Shown here piece after piece: positions 1 to 8,497 of a DNA stretch of 36,511 bases. The notes below the pieces were generated by a model that was not told the DNA's origin, ran no database searches, and saw only the letters and a program-made list of their open reading frames with translations. The stretch is from Gammaproteobacteria bacterium (GTDB lineage Bacteria > Pseudomonadota > Gammaproteobacteria > Xanthomonadales > Xanthomonadaceae). The position numbers were made by a program, and so were the translations under genes. The DNA is taken from positions 1 through 36,511 of the forward strand of contig JAUIJO010000002.1 of the NCBI GenBank assembly GCA_030431185.1, written 5' to 3'. Numbering within the stretch: the first letter of the stretch is position 1; every line of letters begins with the position of its first letter.

Positions 1-1
1 C

Positions 2-481
2 GTGGGCGGCGAGCGGATCGGGAGCTATGGCACCTCGAGCTACGGCTACGATGTCCGCTGCTCGCGGGAGTTCAAGGTGTTCACCAACATCAACTCGACC
101 ATCGTCGACCCCAAGCACTTCGACCCCGGCAGCTTCGTCGACGTCGAGGCCGACCAGTGCATCATCCCGCCGAACTCGTTCGCCCTGGCGCGCACGGTGG
201 AGTTCTTCCGCATCCCGCGCGACACGCTCGTGGTATGTCTGGGCAAGAGCACCTATGCGCGCTGCGGGATCATCGTCAACGTCACCCCGCTCGAGCCGGA
301 GTGGGAAGGCCACGTGACCCTGGAGTTCAGCAACACCACGCCGCTGCCGGCGCGCATCTACGCCAACGAGGGCGTGGCGCAGATGCTGTTCTTCCAGTCC
401 GACGAGGTCTGCGAGACGTCCTACAAGGACAGGGGCGGGAAGTACCAGGGCCAGACCGGCGTCACCCTGCCGCGGACCTGA
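2..481 (+). CDS. dcd: dCTP deaminase, 5'-truncated by the window edge
   Basis: ORF contains [35 protein letters not shown] and [53 protein letters not shown], typical of Dcd; the N-terminus is missing. Confidence 0.95.
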   Translation: MGGERIGSYGTSSYGYDVRCSREFKVFTNINSTIVDPKHFDPGSFVDVEADQCIIPPNSFALARTVEFFRIPRDTLVVCLGKSTYARCGIIVNVTPLEPEWEGHVTLEFSNTTPLPARIYANEGVAQMLFFQSDEVCETSYKDRGGKYQGQTGVTLPRT

Positions 482-566
482 AGCCGGCCAGCCGGGAACA
501 GGGAGAGGGAACTGGAGAAGTGCGGCGCATCGTGCGTTCGCCATCCCCCATCCCCGGGGCCCCGCG

Positions 567-863
567 TCACCCCCGCACGTACGTCACGAAGAAGCCCTGC
601 AGGTCGCCGTTCTCGGTGTAGCCGACCACGTCCACGACGCGGTAGCCATTGGCGTTGAACGCACGGTGGGCCTGGTTGAGTTCGGTCGCGGCGCCGTTCT
701 TGCGCGAGCCGAAATCGACGTCCACGTACAGGCTGACGGTCTGTTGGCCGCTTCGCGCGGCTTCCGCGGCGGCGCGGTCGTAGTAGCCCTGGGTGGCCGC
801 CACGGCGGGGCCGAGGGGCGCGAGGCACGTGGCGAGCAGGATGGCGAGGAGCAGGTGGCGCAT
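567..863 (-). CDS. small secreted protein of unknown function
   Basis: Begins MRHLLLAILLATCLAPLGPAVAA (signal peptide), about 98 aa; AAGGA-like RBS upstream; starts 20 bp after the pcp stop on the same strand. Confidence 0.65.
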   Translation of the reverse strand: MRHLLLAILLATCLAPLGPAVAATQGYYDRAAAEAARSGQQTVSLYVDVDFGSRKNGAATELNQAHRAFNANGYRVVDVVGYTENGDLQGFFVTYVRG

Positions 864-882
864 GGCGGGTCCTTGTCGGGAG

Positions 883-1527
883 TCAGTGGGTGGCACCCGC
901 GGCGAGGCGGATGTCGTCCCGGGTGGTCAAGGCGGCGCGCACGGCGACGCGCAGGCCCTGTTGGACGGTGTCGAGCGACAGGCTGGCGGCACCGGGGTGG
1001 GCGGCGGCCTGCTCGGGCGAGAACGGGATATGGATGAAGCCGCCACGTATGCGTCGTTTGCGGCGCAGGGCGTGCATCAAGCCGTACAGCACGTGGTTGC
1101 ACACGTAGGTGCCGGCGGTCTGGGACACCTCGGCCGGGATGCCGGCCCGCCGCAGCGCCTGCAGCATCGCCTTCAGCGGCAGGGTGCTGAAGTAGGCGTC
1201 GGGACCGCCGTCGACGATGGGCAGGTCGACGGGCTGCCGGCCCGCGTTGTCCGGGATGCGCGCATCGTCGACATTGATGCCGATGCGTTCCAGCGACAGC
1301 TGCGCCCGGCCGCCGGCCTGGCCGACGCAGACCACGAGTGACGGGGACGTTTCGCGGATCGCCGCACGCAGCTGCGGGAGCGAACGGCCGAACTCGACGG
1401 CCAGGCAGCGCGCGGCGACCCGGTGGCCGGCGATGCGAACGCCCTCGAGCGCGCGAACCGCTTCCCAGCTCGGGTTGAGGGCTTCGCCGCAGAAGGGCTC
1501 GAAGCCCGTCAGTAGCACGCGTGGCAT
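883..1527 (-). CDS. pcp: pyroglutamyl-peptidase I (pyrrolidone-carboxylate peptidase)
   Basis: [24 protein letters not shown]..., [35 protein letters not shown] (active-site Cys region). Confidence 0.93.
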   Translation of the reverse strand: MPRVLLTGFEPFCGEALNPSWEAVRALEGVRIAGHRVAARCLAVEFGRSLPQLRAAIRETSPSLVVCVGQAGGRAQLSLERIGINVDDARIPDNAGRQPVDLPIVDGGPDAYFSTLPLKAMLQALRRAGIPAEVSQTAGTYVCNHVLYGLMHALRRKRRIRGGFIHIPFSPEQAAAHPGAASLSLDTVQQGLRVAVRAALTTRDDIRLAAGATH

Positions 1528-1620
1528 TCCGGTTAGGGGATCGGGGGACCGTGGCATGCCTGCATTGTAGTGTGCGGCAGGAGGCGTCGGTGGCCGCGCG
1601 CCAGGGCATTCAGACGCCGA

Positions 1621-2589
1621 TCAGAACGCGAACACCAGCCAGTACATCAGCAGCAGGTTGACCAGCAGCAGCGGCAATGCGGTCGGTACCTGGGCGCGGA
1701 TGACCGCGTTGGGGTCGTCGAGCTCCAGCAACGCCGCGGGCACCAGGTTGAAGTTGGCGGCCATCGGCGTCAGGAGGGTGCCGCAGTAGCCGGTGAGCAT
1801 GCCCAGTGCGCCCAGGATGGCCGGGTTCGCGCCATGTTGGTGGATCAGCAGGGGCAGGCCGATGCCCGCCGTCATCACCGGGAACGCCGCGAAGGCATTG
1901 CCCATGATCACCGTGAACAGCACCATGCCCAGCCCGTAGGCGAGCACGCAGGCCAGCGCGTTGTCGGCGGGAATGACGGCCGAGACCAGGCTGGCGACCG
2001 CTTCGCCGACGCCGCTGGCGGCGAAGACGCCGCCGAGTGCGGCGAGCACCAGCGGCAGCATCGCCGCCCAACCCATGGTGTCCAGCAGGCGCCGGCCCTC
2101 GGCCACGGCCATGACCGGCTTCTCCCCCGTTACCCGGATCGCCGCCAGCGCCGAGACCACGCTGGCGAACGCCAGGCCGATCAGGGTGATGCTGCCTTCG
2201 CCGAACAGCCGCCCGCCCTCCCAGCGGAGCTTCTCGCCGAACAGCACCACCAGCACGGTGATCGTCGGTATCAGGAGGGCCGGGCCGAACAGGCGGTGGC
2301 CCAGTCGAGTGGCCGAGGCGCGACGTTGCGCTTCGGGCGCTTCCTCCAGGTGCTCGCGGCGCATGCGCGGCGCAAGCAGGGCGAGGGCGATGATCGCCGC
2401 CCCCGCGCACTGGGCGGGCAGCGTGTTCCCGGCCTCGTTGGCGCGCAACACCGCGTTGCCCCCCGCGATCAGGGCGGCGACCAGTGTCCAGAACGCCCCG
2501 TGCGCGAGGCGTCGCTGGCGGAAGTTGCTGGCGCCGGCATAGAGCAGGAATGCGCCCAGCAGGCCATAGAAGAGGTCAAGGCCGAGCAT
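1621..2589 (-). CDS. DUF979 family membrane protein (putative permease subunit)
   Basis: Multi-TM protein; MLGLDLFYGLLGAFLLYAGASNF..., MGNAFAAFPVMTAGIGLPLLIHQHGANPAILGALGMLTGYCGTLLTPMAANFNLVPAALLEL; pairs with DUF969 upstream. Confidence 0.85.
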   Translation of the reverse strand: MLGLDLFYGLLGAFLLYAGASNFRQRRLAHGAFWTLVAALIAGGNAVLRANEAGNTLPAQCAGAAIIALALLAPRMRREHLEEAPEAQRRASATRLGHRLFGPALLIPTITVLVVLFGEKLRWEGGRLFGEGSITLIGLAFASVVSALAAIRVTGEKPVMAVAEGRRLLDTMGWAAMLPLVLAALGGVFAASGVGEAVASLVSAVIPADNALACVLAYGLGMVLFTVIMGNAFAAFPVMTAGIGLPLLIHQHGANPAILGALGMLTGYCGTLLTPMAANFNLVPAALLELDDPNAVIRAQVPTALPLLLVNLLLMYWLVFAF

Positions 2590-3316
2590 CGGTGCTCCCG
2601 CTGTCGACCTGGGTTCCGATTCCCGTGGAGGGCACCGCCATGCGCTGCATGAGGCCGCGCGTGTACCAGCGCAGCCGGATCGAATGGATCACGAACGCGG
2701 CGATCGCCGTCGGCAGGGCCCACAAGGCGATGTGCAGGGGCTCGAGCACGATGCCTTGTTCGGCGTAGAAGCCCTGGATCAGCAACACTGCGCCGATCGC
2801 GACGAATACGTCTTCGCCGAAGAACAGGCCGACGTTGTCGGTCGCGGCATCCACGGCGAAGAGCCGCTGTTTCTCGGCGTCGGGCAAGGGACCGTGCTGC
2901 TTTTCCGCGGCGGCTTCGCTCATCGGTGCCAGCAGGGGGCGCACGGTCTGGGCGTGGCCGCCGACGTTGTGGAGCCCGAGCATGCTCAGCAGCTGGCGCA
3001 GGCCCAGATAGCCGATGAGCAGGCGGAACAGCGTCAGTCGTTGCATGCGTCCGATCCAGGCATGCACGTGCTCGCGCAGCCCGGCGCGCTCGAGCAGGCC
3101 GATCGTGGGCAAGGTCAGCACGAACAGGAGCAGCGCGCGGTTGGAGACGAAACTGGTGCCGAGCAGCGCCAGCAGCTCGGGGACCGTCTTGCCGGCGAGC
3201 AGCCCGCTGGCGAGGCCGGCGACCACCACCACGATCACCGGGTTGAAGCGAAGCACGAAGCCCACGACCACGCACAGCACGCCGAGCAGGGGCCAGTAGT
3301 TGAGGGCCTCGTTCAC
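2576..3316 (-). CDS. DUF969 family membrane protein (putative permease subunit)
   Basis: GTG start; VNEALNYWPLLGVLCVVVGFVLRFNPVIVVVVAGLASGLLAGK..., LGLHNVGGHAQTVRPLLAPM; 14-bp overlap with the DUF979 gene and 4-bp overlap with pxpA. Confidence 0.85.
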   Translation of the reverse strand: MNEALNYWPLLGVLCVVVGFVLRFNPVIVVVVAGLASGLLAGKTVPELLALLGTSFVSNRALLLFVLTLPTIGLLERAGLREHVHAWIGRMQRLTLFRLLIGYLGLRQLLSMLGLHNVGGHAQTVRPLLAPMSEAAAEKQHGPLPDAEKQRLFAVDAATDNVGLFFGEDVFVAIGAVLLIQGFYAEQGIVLEPLHIALWALPTAIAAFVIHSIRLRWYTRGLMQRMAVPSTGIGTQVDSGSTDARP

Positions 3317-4098
3317 CGCGCGTCCGCCAAGGCCTGGATGCGGACCCCGTCCGCTTCCAGCGCCTCTCGCAGCGCGCGGGCGAAGCCCGCGGCATCGTCG
3401 CGGTCGCCATGCAGGCACAGCGTGTCGGCCTGCAGGCGCAGCGTGCCACCGTCGGCGAGCGCGAGCCCGTCGCCCCGGGCCAGTGCACGCGCCTGGGCCA
3501 CCGCCGCGTCGATCGTCTCCAGCACCGCGCCATCGCTGCCGCGCGGCAGCAGACGTCCGTCCGGACCGTAGCCGCGTTCGGCGAACACCTCGTGCGCGAC
3601 CCGGAGGCCGCTGGCGATGCCGGCGTCGGTCAAGGCCGACCCCGACAGCCCGTACAGGACCAGCGAGGGATCGAACTCCACCACGGCGGTCGCGATCGCG
3701 TCGGCGATGGCCGGGTCGCGGGCGGCCATGTTGTACAGGGCGCCATGGGGCTTGGCGTGCGCCAGTCGCATGCCTTCCCCGTCGGCGATGCGCGCCAGCC
3801 GGCGCAACTGGGCGCTGACCAGCAGCATGACCTGTCCGGGCGACACCGGGAGTTCGCGTCGGCCGAAATGCTCGCGGTCGACGAAGCCGGGGTGCGCACC
3901 GACCGCGACGCCATGCGCGCGGCACAGGCGCAACGTGGCGCGCATGGTGGCATCGTCGCCCGCATGGCCCCCGCAGGCGATGCTGGCGGAACTCAGCAGC
4001 GGGATGATCGCGGCATCGTCGCCGCAACCTTCGCCCAGGTCGCAGTTGAAGTCGATGCACGGGGCGGGCGGTGTCGGGAATCGGGCGGCCATGGTCAT
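3313..4098 (-). CDS. pxpA: 5-oxoprolinase subunit A (LamB/YcsF family)
   Basis: IDFNCDLGEGCGDDAAIIPLLSSASIACGGHAGDD..., GAHPGFVDREHFGRRELPVSP..., KPHGALYNMAARDPAIADAIA. Confidence 0.95.
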   Translation of the reverse strand: MTMAARFPTPPAPCIDFNCDLGEGCGDDAAIIPLLSSASIACGGHAGDDATMRATLRLCRAHGVAVGAHPGFVDREHFGRRELPVSPGQVMLLVSAQLRRLARIADGEGMRLAHAKPHGALYNMAARDPAIADAIATAVVEFDPSLVLYGLSGSALTDAGIASGLRVAHEVFAERGYGPDGRLLPRGSDGAVLETIDAAVAQARALARGDGLALADGGTLRLQADTLCLHGDRDDAAGFARALREALEADGVRIQALADAR

Positions 4099-4111
4099 CG
4101 GGCAGGGTAAA

Positions 4112-5110
4112 TCAAATCAGGTCCGCGGGCGTGCCGGGGGCGAGTCGGGCATCGAGTCCGCGCATCAACCGGTACCACTGCGCGCGCCGGTGCGCCCACA
4201 GTCGCCGGGACTCCAACGCATCGATCGCGCGCCATGCCACCGCTTGACCGGGCGCCAGTTGCGCGAGTCGCGGCAGGTCCACCGCCGCGACGTGGCCCAG
4301 CCGCGGGTAGCCACCGGTGACCTGGGCGTCGGCCAGCAGCACGATCGGTTGGCCATCGGGCGGCAACTGGATGGTGCCGGGAGCAACGGCCGCGGATACC
4401 TCGTCGACGCGCGTGCAGGCCAGCGAGTCGCCCTTCAGGCGCAGCCCCTGCCGGTCGCTGCGTGGATCGAGTCGCCAGTGCCGCTGTGCCAGCGAGGTCG
4501 CCTGGCTGTGTCCCGAGGGGACATAACGGATGCAGGGCTCGGCCGGCAGCGGGTCGTCGAACTCGGTCCACCACGTCGGCTGGGCCGGGCGTTGGACCGG
4601 ATGCCATCCGCCGGGTCCGAGCGGGAGCCGGTCGCCGGCCTGCAGGCGACGGCCGTCGAGTCCCCCGAAGCTCCCGCGCAGGTCGGTGCTGCGACTGCCC
4701 ATCACGAGGGGTACGTCGATGCCGCCCGACAGCGCGAGCCAGGCCCGCACGCCCATGCGCGGGCGACCCACGCGCAGTGTTCCAGGCGGCAGGTCGACCG
4801 GGCGCCCGTGGCCGATCGGGCAGGCGCGCCCATCGTCAGTCTCGAAGACGGCGTCGACCAGGGCGCCGCACAAGGCCACGCGGACGGGCGCGGCGAAACG
4901 CAGGGACGGGCCGGACAAGGTGAATTCCAGCACGGCGTCGTCGGGGCGGTTGCCGACCAGCCGGTTGGCGAGGGCCGCGGCGTCGCCATCGAGCGCGCCC
5001 GCGCAGGCCACTCCCAGATGGCGCCAGCCGACGCGTCCGGCGTCCTGCACCGTGGTCAGCGGACCGGCGGCCACCACCTCGATCGCCGGAGGTTGCCCGC
5101 GCGCGCTCAT
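4112..5110 (-). CDS. pxpC: 5-oxoprolinase subunit C (biotin-dependent carboxyltransferase/KipA family)
   Basis: IEVVAAGPLTTVQDAGRVGWRHLGVACAGALDGDAAALANRLVGN..., QLPPDGQPIVLLADAQVTGGYPRLGHV. Confidence 0.93.
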   Translation of the reverse strand: MSARGQPPAIEVVAAGPLTTVQDAGRVGWRHLGVACAGALDGDAAALANRLVGNRPDDAVLEFTLSGPSLRFAAPVRVALCGALVDAVFETDDGRACPIGHGRPVDLPPGTLRVGRPRMGVRAWLALSGGIDVPLVMGSRSTDLRGSFGGLDGRRLQAGDRLPLGPGGWHPVQRPAQPTWWTEFDDPLPAEPCIRYVPSGHSQATSLAQRHWRLDPRSDRQGLRLKGDSLACTRVDEVSAAVAPGTIQLPPDGQPIVLLADAQVTGGYPRLGHVAAVDLPRLAQLAPGQAVAWRAIDALESRRLWAHRRAQWYRLMRGLDARLAPGTPADLI

Positions 5111-5811
5111 GAGGGCTGTTCCTTCAGTCGGTCGAAGGCTCCGGGATCGATCGCGCGGAAGCGTACGCGGTCGCCGGGCTGGAGCAGCGCCGGCGCATCG
5201 CGGGTGGGATCGAACAGCGTCAGCGGGGTGCGCCCCAGGATGCGCCAGCCACCCGGGCTCGAGCGCGGGTAGATGCCGGTCTGGGCGCCGCCGATCGCGA
5301 CCGAACCGGCGGGCACGTGCGTTCGCGGCGTCGCCAGCCGGGGCAGCGCCAGCGCAGGGTCCAGGCCGGCGAGGTAAGGGAACCCGGGGGCGAAGCCGAT
5401 CATGGCCACGGTGTAGTCGCCCGAGGCATGGCGCCGGGCCAGCGCATCGGCCTCCATGCCGAGTGAGCCGGCCGCGTCCTCCAGGTCCGGGCCCCATTCG
5501 CCGCCATACACCACGGGGATCTCCACGAGGCGGCTGCCGGCATCATCCGCGGCGCGGTCCGTCCGGGCCGCGAGTTGTGCCTCGAGCCAGGCCCGCACGC
5601 GCGTCGGCTCCGTGCGCCGGGGATCCAGGAACACGCCCACGCTCGTGTACGCCGGGACGATGTCGACCACGCCCGGAGGGCGGTCGTCGCGCAGGCCCCG
5701 CACGAGCTCATGGACGCGCCGCAAGGTCCCCGGGTCGATGGCCTCGCCGAGCCGGACCAGCCAGGCGTCGTCGGCGAGGGTTTCGATGCGGGGTGTGTCC
5801 CGGGACGTCAC
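5107..5811 (-). CDS. pxpB: 5-oxoprolinase subunit B (KipI family)
   Basis: IPVVYGGEWGPDLEDAAGSLGMEADALARRHASGDYTVAMIGFAPGFPYLAGLDPALALPRLATPRTHVPAGSVAIGGAQTGIYPRSSPGGWRILGRT; ATGA overlap with pxpC. Confidence 0.94.
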   Translation of the reverse strand: MTSRDTPRIETLADDAWLVRLGEAIDPGTLRRVHELVRGLRDDRPPGVVDIVPAYTSVGVFLDPRRTEPTRVRAWLEAQLAARTDRAADDAGSRLVEIPVVYGGEWGPDLEDAAGSLGMEADALARRHASGDYTVAMIGFAPGFPYLAGLDPALALPRLATPRTHVPAGSVAIGGAQTGIYPRSSPGGWRILGRTPLTLFDPTRDAPALLQPGDRVRFRAIDPGAFDRLKEQPS

Positions 5812-6227
5812 GCGTCGAGGGCGTCGCGCAGTGCATTGATCCGTTGCACCAGCGCTTCGGGCGAATAGGGACTGGCGCTCGCCGTGCCCCAGACCGGGCG
5901 GGGCCAGGCGATGTCGTTGCGGAAGCGGGCGATCACGTGCACGTGCAGCTGCTCGACCATGTTGCCCAGCGCCGCCACGTTCAGTTTGTCGGGCTTGAAC
6001 AGCGCCTGCAGCACGCGACTGCCCACGTTGATCTCGCGGGTCAGGACGGCCCGGTCGGACGCCCGCAGGTCGGTCAGTTCCCGTGCACCGGGGATGCGGG
6101 GCACCAGGATCAGCCAGGGATGGTGGGCATCGTCCATCAACCGCAGTTCGCTCAGCCCCAGGTGGGCGACGGGATGGGTGTCCTCGGCCAGTCGGGGATC
6201 GAGCTGCCAGTCTCCCTGCGTGTTCAT
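5808..6227 (-). CDS. HIT-family protein
   Basis: LAEDTHPVAHLGLSELRLMDDAHHPWLILVPR..., NMVEQLHVHVIARF (HxHxH-like histidine-triad region). Confidence 0.85.
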   Translation of the reverse strand: MNTQGDWQLDPRLAEDTHPVAHLGLSELRLMDDAHHPWLILVPRIPGARELTDLRASDRAVLTREINVGSRVLQALFKPDKLNVAALGNMVEQLHVHVIARFRNDIAWPRPVWGTASASPYSPEALVQRINALRDALDA

Positions 6228-6904
6228 TTCAGTGCGTCCTCGAAGAAGTCGAGCGTGCGCGCCCAGGCCTGGGCCGCCGCATCGGGGGCATGGTCGGCCC
6301 GGCGATCGCAATTGAAGCCGTGGCCGGCGTCGTAGACATGCACGACCGCCCCCGGGTGCGCGTCCCGGTGGCGCTGGACCGCCTCGGGCGGGAGGCTGGC
6401 GTCGTGTTCGCCGAAGTGGAACATCATCGGCGCGCGCAGCGGCTCGTCCAGGAAGGACAGCGTGCGCGTACCGTAGTAGCTCACCGCGGGCAGGCCGAGG
6501 CGGGTGTTGGCCAGGTACGCGATGCTGCCGCCCCAGCAGAAGCCGACGGTCCCGGTGCGCAGGCCTTCCGCCTGCAGCAGGTCCGCGGCGGCGCGGGCGC
6601 CCTCGACGGCGGTATCGTTGCCCAACGCGGCGACATGCGCGCGCCCCTGGGCGATGCCGGCATCGTCGTAGTCCAGCTCCACCCCGCGTTCGACCGGGTC
6701 GAACAGCGCCGGGGCGAGGGCGCTGTAGCCGGCGTCCGCGAAGCGGCGGGTCACGTCGCGGACATGGCCGTTGACGCCGAAGATCTCCTGCAGCACGACG
6801 ATGCCTCCGCGTGGAATGCCGGCGGGATCCTCGCGCCAGGCGCGGATGGGGCCCTGCGCGGTGTCCAGGTCGATCCAGTGGCCCATGGGGGAACCTCCAT
6901 TCAA
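6224..6904 (-). CDS. dienelactone hydrolase family protein
   Basis: IVVLQEIFGVNGHVRDVTRRFADAGYSALAPALFD..., GTVGFCWGGSIAYLA (nucleophile Cys elbow), YDAGHGFNCD; overlaps the HIT gene by 4 bp. Confidence 0.92.
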   Translation of the reverse strand: MNGGSPMGHWIDLDTAQGPIRAWREDPAGIPRGGIVVLQEIFGVNGHVRDVTRRFADAGYSALAPALFDPVERGVELDYDDAGIAQGRAHVAALGNDTAVEGARAAADLLQAEGLRTGTVGFCWGGSIAYLANTRLGLPAVSYYGTRTLSFLDEPLRAPMMFHFGEHDASLPPEAVQRHRDAHPGAVVHVYDAGHGFNCDRRADHAPDAAAQAWARTLDFFEDALK

Positions 6905-6971
6905 TGCGGGGAAACGGCGGATGCATTCAGCGCGGAGCAGGGCAGCGCTCGGCCCATGGTAGCGCCAGCGC

Positions 6972-6977
6972 TATAAT
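6972..6977 (+). promoter_or_regulatory. putative -10 element of rimO promoter (TATAAT)
   Basis: Exact TATAAT 55 bp upstream of the rimO ATG in a GC-rich background; no convincing -35. Confidence 0.4.
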
Positions 6978-7031
6978 TCCCGCCCCGACGCGGCACCGTT
7001 CCGGCCCGCGCACCCGACCGTACCCGTATTC

Positions 7032-8402
7032 ATGTCCCTGCAGAACAGCAAGTCCGCCAATCCCAAGGTCGGCTTCGTCAGCCTTGGCTGCCCGAAGGCC
7101 CTGGTCGATTCCGAGCGCATCCTCACCCAGCTGAAGGTCGAGGGTTACGACCTCGTGCCCAGCTACGACGATGCCGACGTGGTGGTGGTCAACACCTGCG
7201 GCTTCATCGATTCGGCGGTGGCGGAGTCGCTCGATGCGATCGGCGAGGCCATGGCCGAGAACGGCAAGGTGATCGTCACCGGTTGCCTGGGCAAGCGCGA
7301 GGAGATCATCCGCGAGGCGCATCCCGGCGTGCTCTCCATCAGCGGCCCGCAGGACTACGCCAGCGTGATGGGTGCGGTGCACAGCGCGCTCCCGCCGCGC
7401 CACGATCCCTTCGTCGACCTGGTCCCGCGCCGCGCCGCGGACGCCGCCAGCGACATCGGCGTCAAGTTGACGCCCAAGCACTACGCGTACCTGAAGATCT
7501 CCGAGGGCTGCAACCACCGCTGCAGCTTCTGCATCATCCCGTCGATGCGTGGCGACCTCGTGAGCCGACCGGTCGACCAGGTGCTGCGCGAGGCCGAGAA
7601 GCTGGCCATGGGCGGCGTCAAGGAACTGCTGGTGATCTCGCAGGACACCTCCGCCTACGGCGTCGACCTCAGGTACGCCGAGCGCGAGTGGCGCGGCAAG
7701 GCCTACCAGACCCGCATGAAGGCGCTCTGCGAAGGCCTGTCGGAGCTGGGCCTGTGGACGCGGCTGCATTACGTGTATCCGTATCCGCACGTGGACGACA
7801 TCATCCCCTTGATGGCCGAGGGCAAGCTGCTGCCCTACCTCGACATCCCCTTCCAGCACGCCAGTCCGCGCGTGCTGAAGCTGATGAAGCGCCCGGGCGC
7901 GGTCGACAAGACCCTGGAGCGGATCCAGCGCTGGCGCGCCATCTGCCCGGACATCACCATCCGCAGCACCTTCATCGTCGGCTTCCCCGGCGAGACCGAC
8001 GCCGAGTTCGAGTCCCTGCTCGATTTCCTCGAAGAGGCGCAGCTCGACCGCGTGGGGGCGTTCGCGTACTCCCCGGTGGAGGGCGCGAAGGCCAATGAGC
8101 TGCCCGATCCGGTGCCGGAGGAGGTCAAGCAGGAGCGCCTGGCGCGCTTCATGGAACTGCAGGCGGACATCTCCACCGCGAAGCTCGAATCCAAGGTCGG
8201 CACCACCCAGCGCTGCCTGGTCGACGCGCTCGACGGCGACCTCGCGATCGCACGCTCGATGGCCGATGCGCCGGAGATCGACGGCCTGGTGCAGATCCAG
8301 AACGGGTTCGAGGCCGGGCTGCGTCCGGGCGAGTTCGTCGATGTCGCCATCATGGGCAGCGACGAGCACGACCTGTACGGCGAGGTCGCGTTCGAGGACT
8401 GA
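7032..8402 (+). CDS. rimO: ribosomal protein S12 methylthiotransferase
   Basis: [50 protein letters not shown]..., [25 protein letters not shown] (radical SAM CxxxCxxC), C-terminal TRAM region. Confidence 0.97.
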   Translation: MSLQNSKSANPKVGFVSLGCPKALVDSERILTQLKVEGYDLVPSYDDADVVVVNTCGFIDSAVAESLDAIGEAMAENGKVIVTGCLGKREEIIREAHPGVLSISGPQDYASVMGAVHSALPPRHDPFVDLVPRRAADAASDIGVKLTPKHYAYLKISEGCNHRCSFCIIPSMRGDLVSRPVDQVLREAEKLAMGGVKELLVISQDTSAYGVDLRYAEREWRGKAYQTRMKALCEGLSELGLWTRLHYVYPYPHVDDIIPLMAEGKLLPYLDIPFQHASPRVLKLMKRPGAVDKTLERIQRWRAICPDITIRSTFIVGFPGETDAEFESLLDFLEEAQLDRVGAFAYSPVEGAKANELPDPVPEEVKQERLARFMELQADISTAKLESKVGTTQRCLVDALDGDLAIARSMADAPEIDGLVQIQNGFEAGLRPGEFVDVAIMGSDEHDLYGEVAFED

Positions 8403-8497
8403 GCGGGACGCTTGGCCTCGGGGACGGGGCGGGTCCGGGGTCACGGATCGGACGCGCGGCTTTCGCCGCCGTCGCCGGTTCGTGGTACACAGCCCGG

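Noticed and set aside
1570-2652. 360-aa plus-strand ORF (Gln/His/Arg-rich)
   Set aside because: Antisense to the DUF979 gene; composition is that of a reverse-frame artefact.
5373-5390. taagggaacccgggg, superficially similar to the TAGGGGAATCCCC motif
   Set aside because: Inside the pxpB coding sequence, not a 7-1-7 palindrome and no paired site 23 bp away.
8403-8497. Search for an operator copy upstream of the sensor-kinase gene
   Set aside because: No TAGGGG-type inverted repeat seen; autoregulation by the same site is not supported.
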